Source: Propionivibrio sp.
GTDB taxonomy: Bacteria > Pseudomonadota > Gammaproteobacteria > Burkholderiales > Rhodocyclaceae
NCBI RefSeq assembly: GCF_017995515.1
Contig: NZ_JAGOIT010000038.1
Span: 1-32,063, forward strand
Reading direction: 5' to 3'
DNA: 32,063 nucleotides
The notes under the pieces were generated by a model. That model searched no databases and was not told the origin of the DNA. It worked only from the letters and a program-made list of their open reading frames with translations. The translations under genes and the position numbers were made by a program. Positions 17,948-25,963 of this stretch are shown in pieces (the stretch's first letter is position 1; every line of letters starts with the position of its first letter).

Positions 17948-19774
17948 TCAGTTGTTCCCAGCCCTGACCTCGGGAACCATCAGCGTACCGCCGAGCGACA
18001 CGGGAACGCGCATCTGATTTGCCGTACCGCGCATTTGAAGCTCCATCCTGCCCTTGAGCTTCAAATCCTTGCTCACCTCCGCACTACCCGATGACTGCAT
18101 CAAGCCCGAATTGATACTGATGCCCGAAACCTGGTAACCAGAATCCGTTACCTTGATCTTTCCAGACAACTGCTCGAACTGCGTCGCTCCACCTTGGACA
18201 GGACCACGCGACACCCGGCGCACCGCCTCAGGCAGATCGATGCCACGCATGCTGCCTCGATCCAGCGAAAATGCGCCATCCGCATCCATGGTCGAGAAAA
18301 TCGTCGCCCAATTCTCCGAAATAGCCGAGAAGCGCAGATTTCCCGACGCGCTGCCGGACAGCAACTGACCAACACCGAGCGCTTCGCCAAGACGTGCCGC
18401 GTCAATCCGCTCGTAGGCCACCTCACCCGTAAGTGTGCGGACCTTGTCCCCGCGGAGTACGGCCACGCCTTTGACGACGCCGTCAAAGACTCGCAACTCC
18501 ATGTCGCTGAGCGTAAGCGCACCGCCTTCAACTACACCCTTGAGGTTCGCCGAGTTAACAACCAGGCGCGACGCCTCCGACGGGCGCCATGCGAGCGCAT
18601 CGAGCTTTACCTCGAGCCCGGCACCGACCGGTTTTGCTTCCAGTTTGGTGCCACGATCAGCCGAGTTCAGTTGTACCCCCTGGAACAAGCCCTTGGCATC
18701 ACGCTGCACTTCACCTTCCAAGCCTTCGAGAACAAGTCCGGCGAAGGACAATTCCGTCTTCTCCAGGCGAATGTTCTCCAGGCCGAATCTTGACGCGGGC
18801 AATGCAAGCGAAGCAAACAACCTTGGCAGCTCAGCAACCAACTCGGCAGGCAAGGAAACGCCGCTGAGTACGACCTGGCGGAAAAGGATCTTCGGTTCGA
18901 ACAAGCTTCCAACCTCAGGCAACAGATGCGCTTCGCCGATATTCAGAGCGTTTTCATCCTTGCCGATTTTGACATGGGCGAGCGTAAGACCCGGTTTGGG
19001 GTAAACCTCGCCGCGAATTTCGCCCACCGTGACCGGCTGTCCCGTGGCCTGTTCGATTGCCGCCTCAACGTCAGTACGGAAGAGGTTGTAGGGGAAGAAC
19101 ATCACAAGCAGCACGGCGAGCACTATCAGGAACAGGAACGCAATCGTCGCAACGGCGCTCCAGGTCAGCGAATCACGTCGCCCTCCGCGGCGAATCGGCT
19201 TGATGGAGACTTTCGCAGACTCGATCACTTCCCCGCCGGAGAAAAGCCTCCTGATACGCGCGGCCAACTTCACCAATCCACCGCCCGCCTTCTCCGACGC
19301 CAAGTCGGATTTCTTCGGCTTGGCAGGTTTTTCCACAACCGGCGGTATGGCCGGTTTCTCGGTATTCGCGAAAGGCATGGGCGGGAATGGAAACGCCGAG
19401 GTACTGAACGCCGAGTCCGCGGGCAAGCTGAAGCCCGCATCAACGCCTGGTGCGGCCGTCGCTCCCTTGTCCTGCGAGACGACCTGCATCGCCTTGTTCA
19501 GCGCGGCGCTACGGATCTCTTGTGCAACCTTCTTGCTCTCGGACCAGAGTGAATCCTGTTCCGCCTGTGGCGCGATGAAGCCGCCGGCTTCGAGTTCGGC
19601 CAGCGCGCTCTCCGTCAGCGCCTGATTACCGATTTTCAATACCAGGTCCGATACCGTCGACTTGCCGTCAACCAGGATAAGAACCATACGCAGATTCCTC
19701 TGCATCACACGGGTTCTCTGGTGCATTGCCTCCTCACCCGAGGCGGTTTTCAGATAGATCAGATTGGAATCCAT
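17948..19774 (-). CDS. Membrane-anchored AsmA-like protein with cytoplasmic N-terminal domain
   Basis: A 608-aa protein of unknown exact function. Residues 1-70 (MDSNLIYLKTASGEEAMHQR ... VLILVDGKSTVSDLVLKIGN ... LAELEAGGFIAP) look like a small helical winged-helix-type domain seen at the front of several betaproteobacterial proteins; then a Pro/Lys-rich linker (about 100-200), one membrane segment (about 205-227) and a periplasmic region. The C-terminal part resembles AsmA/YhdP-family lipid-transfer proteins: repeated beta-rich motifs, LRFSAISENWATIFSTMDADGAFSLDRGSMRGIDLPEAVRRV and GISINSGLMQSSGSAEVSKDLKLKGRMELQMRGTANQMRVPVSLGGTLMVPEV. A role in outer-membrane lipid transport or envelope maintenance is inferred from that resemblance. 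It stands alone, with a tRNA gene divergent from its start. Confidence 0.75.
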   Translation of the reverse strand: MDSNLIYLKTASGEEAMHQRTRVMQRNLRMVLILVDGKSTVSDLVLKIGNQALTESALAELEAGGFIAPQAEQDSLWSESKKVAQEIRSAALNKAMQVVSQDKGATAAPGVDAGFSLPADSAFSTSAFPFPPMPFANTEKPAIPPVVEKPAKPKKSDLASEKAGGGLVKLAARIRRLFSGGEVIESAKVSIKPIRRGGRRDSLTWSAVATIAFLFLIVLAVLLVMFFPYNLFRTDVEAAIEQATGQPVTVGEIRGEVYPKPGLTLAHVKIGKDENALNIGEAHLLPEVGSLFEPKILFRQVVLSGVSLPAELVAELPRLFASLALPASRFGLENIRLEKTELSFAGLVLEGLEGEVQRDAKGLFQGVQLNSADRGTKLEAKPVGAGLEVKLDALAWRPSEASRLVVNSANLKGVVEGGALTLSDMELRVFDGVVKGVAVLRGDKVRTLTGEVAYERIDAARLGEALGVGQLLSGSASGNLRFSAISENWATIFSTMDADGAFSLDRGSMRGIDLPEAVRRVSRGPVQGGATQFEQLSGKIKVTDSGYQVSGISINSGLMQSSGSAEVSKDLKLKGRMELQMRGTANQMRVPVSLGGTLMVPEVRAGNN

Positions 19775-19799
19775 TAGCTGGCAAATTGAAGGCAGATTG

Positions 19800-19828
19800 T
19801 TGACGAAGGTGTCGTGAGTGACTAGAAT
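19800..19828 (+). promoter_or_regulatory. Promoter of the tRNA-Asn gene
   Basis: TTGACG (19800-19805) and TAGAAT (19823-19828) are separated by exactly 17 bp, five of six consensus bases in each. The stretch after the -10 is GCGCGC, the GC-rich discriminator typical of stringently controlled stable-RNA promoters. Transcription would start near 19835, about 8 nt before the mature tRNA. Confidence 0.85.
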
Positions 19829-19842
19829 GCGCGCTTCGTTGT

Positions 19843-19918
19843 TCCTCGATAGCTCAGTCGGTAGAGCGCCGGACTGTTAATCCGTAGGTCCCTGGTTCGA
19901 GCCCAGGTCGGGGAGCCA
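19843..19918 (+). tRNA. tRNA-Asn (anticodon GTT)
   Basis: A 76-nt cloverleaf: acceptor TCCTCGA pairs with TCGGGGA (19908-19914; one G-T wobble), D arm GCTCAGTCGGTAGAGC, anticodon loop CTGTTAA with GTT, T arm CCTGGTTCGAGCCCAGG, discriminator G and encoded CCA (19916-19918). The anticodon stem has a C-T mismatch at its outermost pair (27-43). The gene is transcribed alone, from a strong promoter into a strong terminator. Confidence 0.97.
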
Positions 19919-19926
19919 AGAAATTC

Positions 19927-19965
19927 AAGGGATTGTGAGAAATCACAATCCCTTTTTCTTTTTCT
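19927..19965 (+). terminator. Rho-independent terminator of the tRNA-Asn gene
   Basis: AAGGGATTGTGA-GAAA-TCACAATCCCTT is a perfect 12-bp stem with a GNRA tetraloop (19927-19954), followed by TTTCTTTTTC. It begins 9 nt after the encoded CCA end. Confidence 0.93.
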
Positions 19966-20190
19966 GTTGCCGGACTGCTCGCAGAAACACATGGTCTAGC
20001 CCTCTCGCCGCCTACCCGGCCTGCTTCGGCCTACGAACGGCAGAATACACCAGCGTTAGCCATTCTTCATAGCGCCGTTTTTTGGCTTGCTCTCGAACAC
20101 TTCCCACGGCAAGATGCTCGGCTTTTCGGGCCTCCGGACGACTCGAGGCCGGACTAAAAGCAGAAGAACTCAAAACACAACGGAGGCTCA

Positions 20191-21546
20191 ATGAACACAT
20201 CCAAACGCGACGGCTTTACCAGCACATTTGGCGTGCTGGTCGCTACCCTCGGTTCGGCCGTCGGACTGGGCAACATCTGGAAATTTCCTTCGCTCACCGG
20301 AACCAACGGCGGCGCAGGTTTCCTGCTCGTTTACCTGCTCGCCACTCTGATGGTCGGCCTACCGCTGATGATGGTCGAGACGATGCTCGGCCGTACCGCC
20401 CGGGCCAACGCGATCACCACGTTTGAACGCCTGGCTCCACGACAGCCTTGGTGGAAAGCCATCGGCTGGATGGGTTTCGTTGCCGCGCTGCTGATCATGG
20501 CTTTTTATTCGGAAGTCGCCGGCTGGGTGTACGCCTACATCTTCAAAGCGATGAGCGGCGAAATCCTGACCAGTGATCCCAAGGTCGCCGGCGGCATCTT
20601 CGGCGCGCTGGTTTCGAATCCTGTTTCGTCGCTGATCTGGCAATGGGTGGTCCTCGGCGTCACCGGCAGCATCATCATGCTCGGCGTTTCAAAAGGCATC
20701 GAAGCCGTTACGCGAAAATTGATGCCGCTGCTTTTCATCCTGCTGCTCGTCCTTTGTGTGCGCAGCCTGACCCTCGAAGGCGCATCGCAGGGACTGACCT
20801 TCCTGTTCAGCCCGGACTTCTCGAAGATCACGCCGGCAGTCATCCTGACCGCGCTCGGCCTCGCCTTCTTCAAGCTCTCGCTCGGCATGGGAACGATGCT
20901 GACCTACGGCAGCTATTTCCGCGAGAACCAGAACATTCCAGCGACGACGACGCGCGTCATGCTGGCCGACCTCTCGATTTCCCTGCTTGCCGGCGTCGCC
21001 ATCTTCCCGGCGGTCTTTGCCTTCGGCTTTGAGCCGGCCGCCGGCCCGTCGCTGGTGTTCATGACCATCCCGGCGGTATTCACCTCCATACCGGGCGGCA
21101 TCGTCTTCATGACGATCTTCTTCATTCTCACGGCGATCGCCAGTGTTGGCGCGATTCTCTCGCTGCTCGAAGTACCGGTGGCCATCCTGTCGGAACGCTT
21201 TGGCATGGGCCGCAAAATCGCTTCGATCTGCACGATCCTGGCGATTGCGCTGATCGGTGCGCCCGCCGCGCTATCGCAAGGTGTGCTGGCGGAGACGAAG
21301 CTGTTCGGCATGAATCCGTTCGACCTCTTCGATTTCCTCAGTTCCAACGTGCTTCTGCCCGTGGGCGGCATCCTGATTTGCCTCTTTGTAGGCTGGGTCT
21401 ATGGGCTGCCGGAGCTGGAGAAGCGCCTGAGCAACGAGGGAGCGCTGAACAACCGCGGCCTGATCCGCGCGGTTTTCTTCCTTGTCCGCTTCATTGCCCC
21501 GCTATCGATCGCTATCGTCCTGCTGCACGGGCTGAAGGTCTTCTGA
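20191..21546 (+). CDS. Sodium-dependent transporter, neurotransmitter:sodium symporter (NSS) family
   Basis: A 451-aa inner-membrane carrier with about 11 hydrophobic segments, the count of the bacterial MhsT-like NSS branch. Segment 1 carries the Na+/substrate-site signature TLGSAVGLGNIWKFPSLTGTNGGAGFLLVYLL and is followed by GLPLMMVETMLGR. The unwound segment 6/7 region is ALGLAFFKLSLGMGTMLTYGSYF, and the Na2-site region includes ASVGAILSLLEVPVAIL. Substrates of bacterial members are mostly hydrophobic or aromatic amino acids; the exact one cannot be read. CGGAGG precedes the ATG by about 5 nt. The gene stands 225 bp downstream of the tRNA terminator; nothing else was seen in that gap. Confidence 0.92.
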   Translation: MNTSKRDGFTSTFGVLVATLGSAVGLGNIWKFPSLTGTNGGAGFLLVYLLATLMVGLPLMMVETMLGRTARANAITTFERLAPRQPWWKAIGWMGFVAALLIMAFYSEVAGWVYAYIFKAMSGEILTSDPKVAGGIFGALVSNPVSSLIWQWVVLGVTGSIIMLGVSKGIEAVTRKLMPLLFILLLVLCVRSLTLEGASQGLTFLFSPDFSKITPAVILTALGLAFFKLSLGMGTMLTYGSYFRENQNIPATTTRVMLADLSISLLAGVAIFPAVFAFGFEPAAGPSLVFMTIPAVFTSIPGGIVFMTIFFILTAIASVGAILSLLEVPVAILSERFGMGRKIASICTILAIALIGAPAALSQGVLAETKLFGMNPFDLFDFLSSNVLLPVGGILICLFVGWVYGLPELEKRLSNEGALNNRGLIRAVFFLVRFIAPLSIAIVLLHGLKVF

Positions 21547-21746
21547 CTTAGACAAACACCTGTTGCGGAAACCCATCCGCAACCGGCATCGAACCAAGCT
21601 AGCGGCGGCAGTTTTTGCCGGATACCGAAGCCGTCCGGGCAAACCCGAACCGGACTTGCCGCTCGAACTGGCCGATCAAGGCCTTATCTGCCTGGCGCGT
21701 TAATTGCGTAACGACGTTCACCTCGAATGTCCATGCAGGAGCCGCC

Positions 21747-22709
21747 ATGTCACCCTTTTCCGCGCTTGGAATCGCCAGCAGCCTGTTTGATCTGCTGCAA
21801 TCGTTCACCAGCAAGACCTCGTCCTCGGTGACCGACCTCGCCGACGGCACCGATTTCTCGACCTCGCTGAAAGTCCGACTGGCCGAACTGCAGGCGAACT
21901 CCATCACTACGATCACGAGCGGGGCAGCGAGCACATCATCGACATCATCGCCCTTCGACTTCCTGATCGGGCGCGACAATGCGACGCCGGCAGCGGGCAT
22001 TCCGGGCCTGTCGGCAACGGGACGCAATCTCTCGCTGTTCGACCCCGAATCCGCCTTCACGATGATGAGCCGGATCAATTCGCTCGACGTGACCTGCAAG
22101 GCGCAGTTCTCCGAACTGAGCGAAATGAAGGCAGCGGTATCGGAGATGAAAGAGGCCGGCCAGACGCTGGGCGACGCGGTCGATTCGACCAGCGAAAACG
22201 CGGCAATCACAAGCCAGCTTCAAACCTTCGTCAGCAAGTACAACGAATGGGCTGCCGAGTTCGAGGCGACGGTCAAGGGCGACGGCGTGCTGGCCGGAAC
22301 GCAGGCGGCGGATATTTCCCTCTACGAATTGCGCCAGAGCATCGAGAACCGCTTCAACGGCGCGCTCGACGGCTTTCGCGGACTTGCCGACCTCGGTCTG
22401 ACCATCGACCCGACGACCCGCCTCGCTGCGCTCGATACGAGCAAACTTGACTCCGCACTGGCCACGAACAAGGCCGGTGCCGTCAATACGATCGACGAGT
22501 TCAGCGCGAATTTTGCCAAATCTGCCGGGCTGCTCACTTCGGCCAGCAACTTCATTCCGAATCGTTTGGCCAATCTGGATCGCGTGATCGACTACATCAG
22601 CGAAAACAAGACGTCGCTGCAAGCCGAGTTTGGCCTCGGTGATCCGGCCAAGACGTCGGACAAGGTCGCCAAGGCGCTGGCCGCATACAACGCCACCTAC
22701 AGCACCTGA
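21747..22709 (+). CDS. Orphan protein resembling the C-terminal part of flagellar cap FliD
   Basis: The ATG at 21747 with CAGGAG upstream gives 320 aa; an earlier start at 21615 has no ribosome-binding site and adds composition unlike the rest. Residues from about 150 follow the FliD C-terminal pattern: FVSKYNEWAAEFEATVKGDG, then LAGTQAADISLYELRQSIENRF, LADLGLTIDPTTRLAALDTSKLDSALATNKAGAVNTIDEFSANFA and a final coiled segment. The N-terminal half is Ser/Thr-rich (FTSKTSSSVTDLADGTDFST) with a helical stretch at about 105-140. No flagellar gene lies nearby and the FliD N-terminal domains are missing. Function is unknown; a filament-associated or surface protein is possible. No signal peptide is evident. 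Confidence 0.65.
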   Translation: MSPFSALGIASSLFDLLQSFTSKTSSSVTDLADGTDFSTSLKVRLAELQANSITTITSGAASTSSTSSPFDFLIGRDNATPAAGIPGLSATGRNLSLFDPESAFTMMSRINSLDVTCKAQFSELSEMKAAVSEMKEAGQTLGDAVDSTSENAAITSQLQTFVSKYNEWAAEFEATVKGDGVLAGTQAADISLYELRQSIENRFNGALDGFRGLADLGLTIDPTTRLAALDTSKLDSALATNKAGAVNTIDEFSANFAKSAGLLTSASNFIPNRLANLDRVIDYISENKTSLQAEFGLGDPAKTSDKVAKALAAYNATYST

Positions 22710-22790
22710 ATGACCGCTCGGCGTTCCGCAAGTTCGGCCATCAACACAGGCTGTGTCGAGATAGCAACGCAATCGAAGACATAACGGCAG

Positions 22791-22822
22791 CGCCGCCTAC
22801 AACCTTTCAGGCGGCGTATAAT
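22791..22822 (+). promoter_or_regulatory. Inverted repeat abutting a perfect -10 hexamer upstream of the pta fusion gene
   Basis: CGCCGCCT (22791-22798) and AGGCGGCG (22809-22816) form an 8-bp inverted repeat with a 10-nt spacer, followed immediately by TATAAT (22817-22822). No good -35 is seen at 16-18 bp. The -10 lies 186 bp upstream of the MaoC-Pta ATG. The repeat could be an operator over the -35 region or a transcript hairpin from the previous gene; there is no T run for a terminator. Confidence 0.35.
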
Positions 22823-23007
22823 CTGCGCACGGCACAGGAAGCGTCCTGACGATCCGGGAAATCCGGACGCCTTGCGGGCAGTTCAAGCAGTGCATGGCTG
22901 CGTCTGCGTAACTCGCCCCACCGAGCAAGCCATCCCGCAAAGCTTCCGACGGACATGTCCGCCCGCACAGCCTTGGGTGGTTTCAGGAATCTTTTCGGAG
23001 CCCTACG

Positions 23008-24426
23008 ATGCGTATAGGAACAGACGAGAGTTTTCTTGAAAGCCGCACCTTCGACGAAATCAACATTGGTGATTCGTCGTCGCTCACGCGCACCCTGCAT
23101 CAGGAAGACATCCAGCTGTTTGCGGTGATGTCCGGCGACATCAACCCGACGATGGTCGACCCCGAGTACGCGCACAGCGGCTTCTTCCGCGAAGTCATCG
23201 CGCACGGCATGTGGAGCGCATCGCTGATCTCGACCGTACTCGGCACGCAATTCCCCGGCCCTGGAACCATCCTGATCGACCAGTCGGTGCGCTTCGTCCG
23301 CCCGGTCACGCTCGGCGACACGATCACGATCACGACGACCGTCAAGCAGAAATTCCCGCACAACCGGCACGTGCTCTTCGATTGCGTGTGCACCAACCAG
23401 GAAGGACTCGAAGTCGTCGTCGGCACCGCGGAGATTTCGCCGCCGCGCGAGAAGATCCGTACCCGGCGCATCGCCTTGCCCGGCGTCACCATCTCCGACA
23501 AATTCGCGCGCCTGCAGGCGCTCGTCTCGCGCGCCAAGGGCCTGCCGCCGATCGACATGGCGGTCGTCCATCCGTGCGACGAGGAATCGCTCAAGGGCGC
23601 CTTGATGGCGGCCGAGGCCGGACTGATCGATCCGATCCTGATCGGCGTCGAGAGCAAGATCCGCTCGATCGCCGACCAGGCCGCGCTCGACCTCAAACAG
23701 CACCGCATCGTCAACGTACGGCACAGCCACGAAGCGGCGGTCATGGCCGTCACCCTCGTGCGCAACGGCGACGCCGAAGCGATCATGAAAGGCAGCCTGC
23801 ATACCGACGAACTGCTCGCCGAGGTCGTCTCGCGCGCGTCGGGCCTGCGCACTTCGCGCCGCGTCAGCCACGTCTTCCTGATGGACGTGCCGGGCTACCC
23901 GCACCCGGTGATGATCACCGACGCCGTGGTCAACATCTCGCCGACGCTCGAAGACAAGGCGCACATCATCCAGAACGCGATCGACCTCGCGCACATCATC
24001 GGCATCCCGCAACCGAAGGTCGCCATTCTTTCCGCCATCGAGACCATCAACCCCAAGATCCAGTCCACGCTCGACGCCGCGGCGCTGTGCAAGATGGCCG
24101 ACCGCGGCCAGATCACCGGGGGCCTGCTCGACGGCCCGCTTGCCTTTGACAACGCCGTCTCGCTGATGGCCGCGAAAACCAAGGGCATCACCTCGAACGT
24201 CGCCGGTCGTGCCGACATCCTCGTCACGCCTGACCTCGTATCCGGCAACATGCTAGCCAAGCAACTGGAGTACATGGCCAACGCGCTCGCTGCTGCCATC
24301 GTCATCGGCGCCAAGGTGCCGATTGTTCTAACCAGCCGTGCGGACACCGCTGAAACGCGCATGGCGTCGTGCGTCATCGCCTCTCTCGTGGCGCACCATA
24401 ACCGTGGAAAAGTACAGGAATCCTGA
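23008..24426 (+). CDS. MaoC-like hydratase / phosphate acetyl(butyryl)transferase fusion
   Basis: A 472-aa two-domain protein. Residues 1-150 are a MaoC/PhaJ hot-dog domain (FAVMSGDINP, VIAHGMWSASLISTVLGTQFPGPGTILIDQSVRFVRPVTLGDTIT); about 165-472 are a phosphotransacetylase/phosphotransbutyrylase domain (MAVVHPCDEESLKGALMAAEAGLIDPILIG, AIMKGSLHTDELL, SHVFLMDVPGYPHPVMITDAVVNISP, NAVSLMAAKTKGITSNVAGRADILVTPDLVSGNMLAKQLEYMA). The second domain converts acyl-CoA plus phosphate to acyl-phosphate, which AckA, encoded directly downstream with a 1-bp overlap, turns into acid plus ATP. In the first domain the hydratase pair Asp-x4-His reads D44-INPT-M49, so the catalytic His is replaced by Met and hydratase activity is doubtful. 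The start is clear, with a GGAG-type site upstream. Confidence 0.92.
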   Translation: MRIGTDESFLESRTFDEINIGDSSSLTRTLHQEDIQLFAVMSGDINPTMVDPEYAHSGFFREVIAHGMWSASLISTVLGTQFPGPGTILIDQSVRFVRPVTLGDTITITTTVKQKFPHNRHVLFDCVCTNQEGLEVVVGTAEISPPREKIRTRRIALPGVTISDKFARLQALVSRAKGLPPIDMAVVHPCDEESLKGALMAAEAGLIDPILIGVESKIRSIADQAALDLKQHRIVNVRHSHEAAVMAVTLVRNGDAEAIMKGSLHTDELLAEVVSRASGLRTSRRVSHVFLMDVPGYPHPVMITDAVVNISPTLEDKAHIIQNAIDLAHIIGIPQPKVAILSAIETINPKIQSTLDAAALCKMADRGQITGGLLDGPLAFDNAVSLMAAKTKGITSNVAGRADILVTPDLVSGNMLAKQLEYMANALAAAIVIGAKVPIVLTSRADTAETRMASCVIASLVAHHNRGKVQES

Positions 24427-25604
24427 TGCAACAGTCCATCCTCACCATCAACGCCGGCTCGTCGTCGGTCAAATTCGCACTCTTTGAACTCGCTGAACAC
24501 ATCAATGAAAAAGCGGCCATTTCCGGCCAGATCGACGGCATCGGCACGGCGCACGTGCGCCTCGTCGCCAAGGACAATACCGGCACGCGCATCGTCGACC
24601 AGGCGCTGCCCGCCGGCGCCGACCACGCGACCTCGTTCGACCAGTTGCTGCACTGGTTCTCAAGCAGCGCCAAGGGCGGCAAGATCGTCGCCGTCGGCCA
24701 CCGCGTCGTGCATGGCGGCGACCGCTACTCGCATCCGGTCGTGCTCAGCGCCGCCGACCTCGAACAGCTTGCCCAGTACAGCCGCCTCGCGCCGCTGCAC
24801 CAGCCGCACAACCTGAACGGCATCTACGCGATCGAGAAAGTGCTCGCCGACGTACCGCAAATCGCCTGTTTCGACACCGCCTTCCACCGCACGCAGTCCG
24901 AAATCGCGCAAATGTACGGTCTGCCGCGCAAATACAGCGAAGAAGGCGCGAAGCGCTACGGCTTTCACGGCATTTCCTACGAATACATCGCCAGTGTCCT
25001 GCCGCAGCACTGCAAGAAAGCCGACGGCCGCGTCATCGTCTGCCATCTCGGCAATGGCGCCAGCATGACGGCGATGGTCGGCCGCAAGTGCGTCGCCACC
25101 ACACTCGGCTTCTCGACCCTCGACGGCCTGATCATGGGCACGCGCTGCGGCCCGATCGATCCGGGCCTGATCCTGCACATCATGGAAAGCAAGGGCTTCG
25201 GCGTGAAGGAAATGACCCACCTGCTCTACAAGGAATCCGGTCTGCTCGGCGTCTCCGGCATCTCGCAGGACATGCGCACGCTGGTCGCCAGCGACAAGCC
25301 GGAAGCCAAGGAAGCGATCGAGCTCTTCTGCTACCGCATCGTGCGCGAACTCGGCTCGCTCGCGGCAGCGGCCGGCGGCCTGGATGCGGTGGTCTTCACT
25401 GGCGGCATCGGCGAACACAACCCGGGTCTGCGCTCCAACATCTGCAAGCAGGCCAGCTGGCAGGGAATTACCCTCGACGAGGCCGCGAACAAGAGCGGCG
25501 AACACCGCATCAGCGCCGCCGACAGCGCAGTCGACGTCTTCGTCATCCCGACCAACGAGGAATGGATGATCGCCCGCCACACACAGGCGCTGCTCGGTCT
25601 GTAG
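24426..25604 (+). CDS. ackA: Acetate kinase
   Basis: Transfers the phosphate of acetyl-phosphate to ADP, or the reverse; 392 aa, usual family length. Both family signatures are visible: ILTINAGSSSVKFALFE at the N-terminus and the GFHGISYEY block. Nucleotide- and substrate-site segments are VGHRVVHGGDRYSHPVVL, ACFDTAFHRT, CHLGNGASMTAM, TLDGLIMGTRCGPIDPGL and VFTGGIGEHNPGLR. The ATG shares its A with the TGA of the Pta fusion gene, so the two are translationally coupled and work in sequence (acyl-CoA to acyl-phosphate to ATP plus acid). A strong terminator follows. Confidence 0.97.
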   Translation: MQQSILTINAGSSSVKFALFELAEHINEKAAISGQIDGIGTAHVRLVAKDNTGTRIVDQALPAGADHATSFDQLLHWFSSSAKGGKIVAVGHRVVHGGDRYSHPVVLSAADLEQLAQYSRLAPLHQPHNLNGIYAIEKVLADVPQIACFDTAFHRTQSEIAQMYGLPRKYSEEGAKRYGFHGISYEYIASVLPQHCKKADGRVIVCHLGNGASMTAMVGRKCVATTLGFSTLDGLIMGTRCGPIDPGLILHIMESKGFGVKEMTHLLYKESGLLGVSGISQDMRTLVASDKPEAKEAIELFCYRIVRELGSLAAAAGGLDAVVFTGGIGEHNPGLRSNICKQASWQGITLDEAANKSGEHRISAADSAVDVFVIPTNEEWMIARHTQALLGL

Positions 25605-25621
25605 TTCGTCACCCGAACCGG

Positions 25622-25655
25622 CCGGTCCGGGATTCCGATCCCGGACCGGTTTTTT
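25622..25655 (+). terminator. Rho-independent terminator of the pta-ackA operon
   Basis: CCGGTCCGGGAT-TCCG-ATCCCGGACCGG (25622-25649) is a perfect 12-bp stem followed by six T residues (25650-25655), 17 bp after the ackA stop. Confidence 0.95.
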
Positions 25656-25963
25656 CGTTTACGCGGTTCGTAAGCACAAGGGCGGCCCAAGTTTTTTCGC
25701 CTGAAATTGTCCACCCAAAACTCGCAGGGCAGTTGATTTAACAGCCTTTTTCCGAATCAACCCCACACAGACATAGCAACTACCTATAGTCAATACGTTG
25801 CTATACACCACTATATGTAGTAGCTTTACGTCCGGTTCGCCATACAGCCACGGCGCAAATATCACCTTTGTCATAGTGCGGACTCACGAGCGGAACGAAC
25901 GCGAGCAACACGCGCGACGTTTAACCCGCACTTTGCTGAAATATAAGAATCTGAGAGGACCCG
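25656..25963 (+). promoter_or_regulatory. Upstream region of the ribonucleotide reductase gene
   Basis: This 308-bp stretch is AT-richer than its surroundings and contains no convincing gene. It carries the two ACTA-N4-TAGT boxes at 25779-25821 and, near its end, the ribosome-binding site GAGAGGA about 7 nt before the ATG at 25964. No cobalamin riboswitch B12-box sequence was recognised, although the downstream enzyme uses adenosylcobalamin. Confidence 0.6.
25777..25823 (+). promoter_or_regulatory. Tandem NrdR-type operator boxes
   Basis: Two dyads of identical architecture, ACTA-CCTA-TAGT (25779-25790) and ACTA-TATG-TAGT (25810-25821), have centres exactly 31 bp apart, three helical turns. 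As 16-mers they match the NrdR-box consensus acaCwAtATaTwGtgt at about 10 and 12 positions, including the CwA and TwG cores. Paired NrdR boxes at 31-32 bp spacing are the known pattern in front of ribonucleotide reductase genes, and the next gene is one. Repression by NrdR is inferred. Confidence 0.75.

Noticed and set aside
22807..24012. Minus-strand open frame of 401 codons opposite the Pta fusion gene
   Set aside because: It is Arg/Asp/Val-rich antisense sequence without recognisable domains, and it overlaps a well-supported gene.
25656..25963. Cobalamin riboswitch upstream of nrdJ
   Set aside because: No B12-box sequence or recognisable aptamer core was seen; the NrdR-type boxes are the better supported control element.
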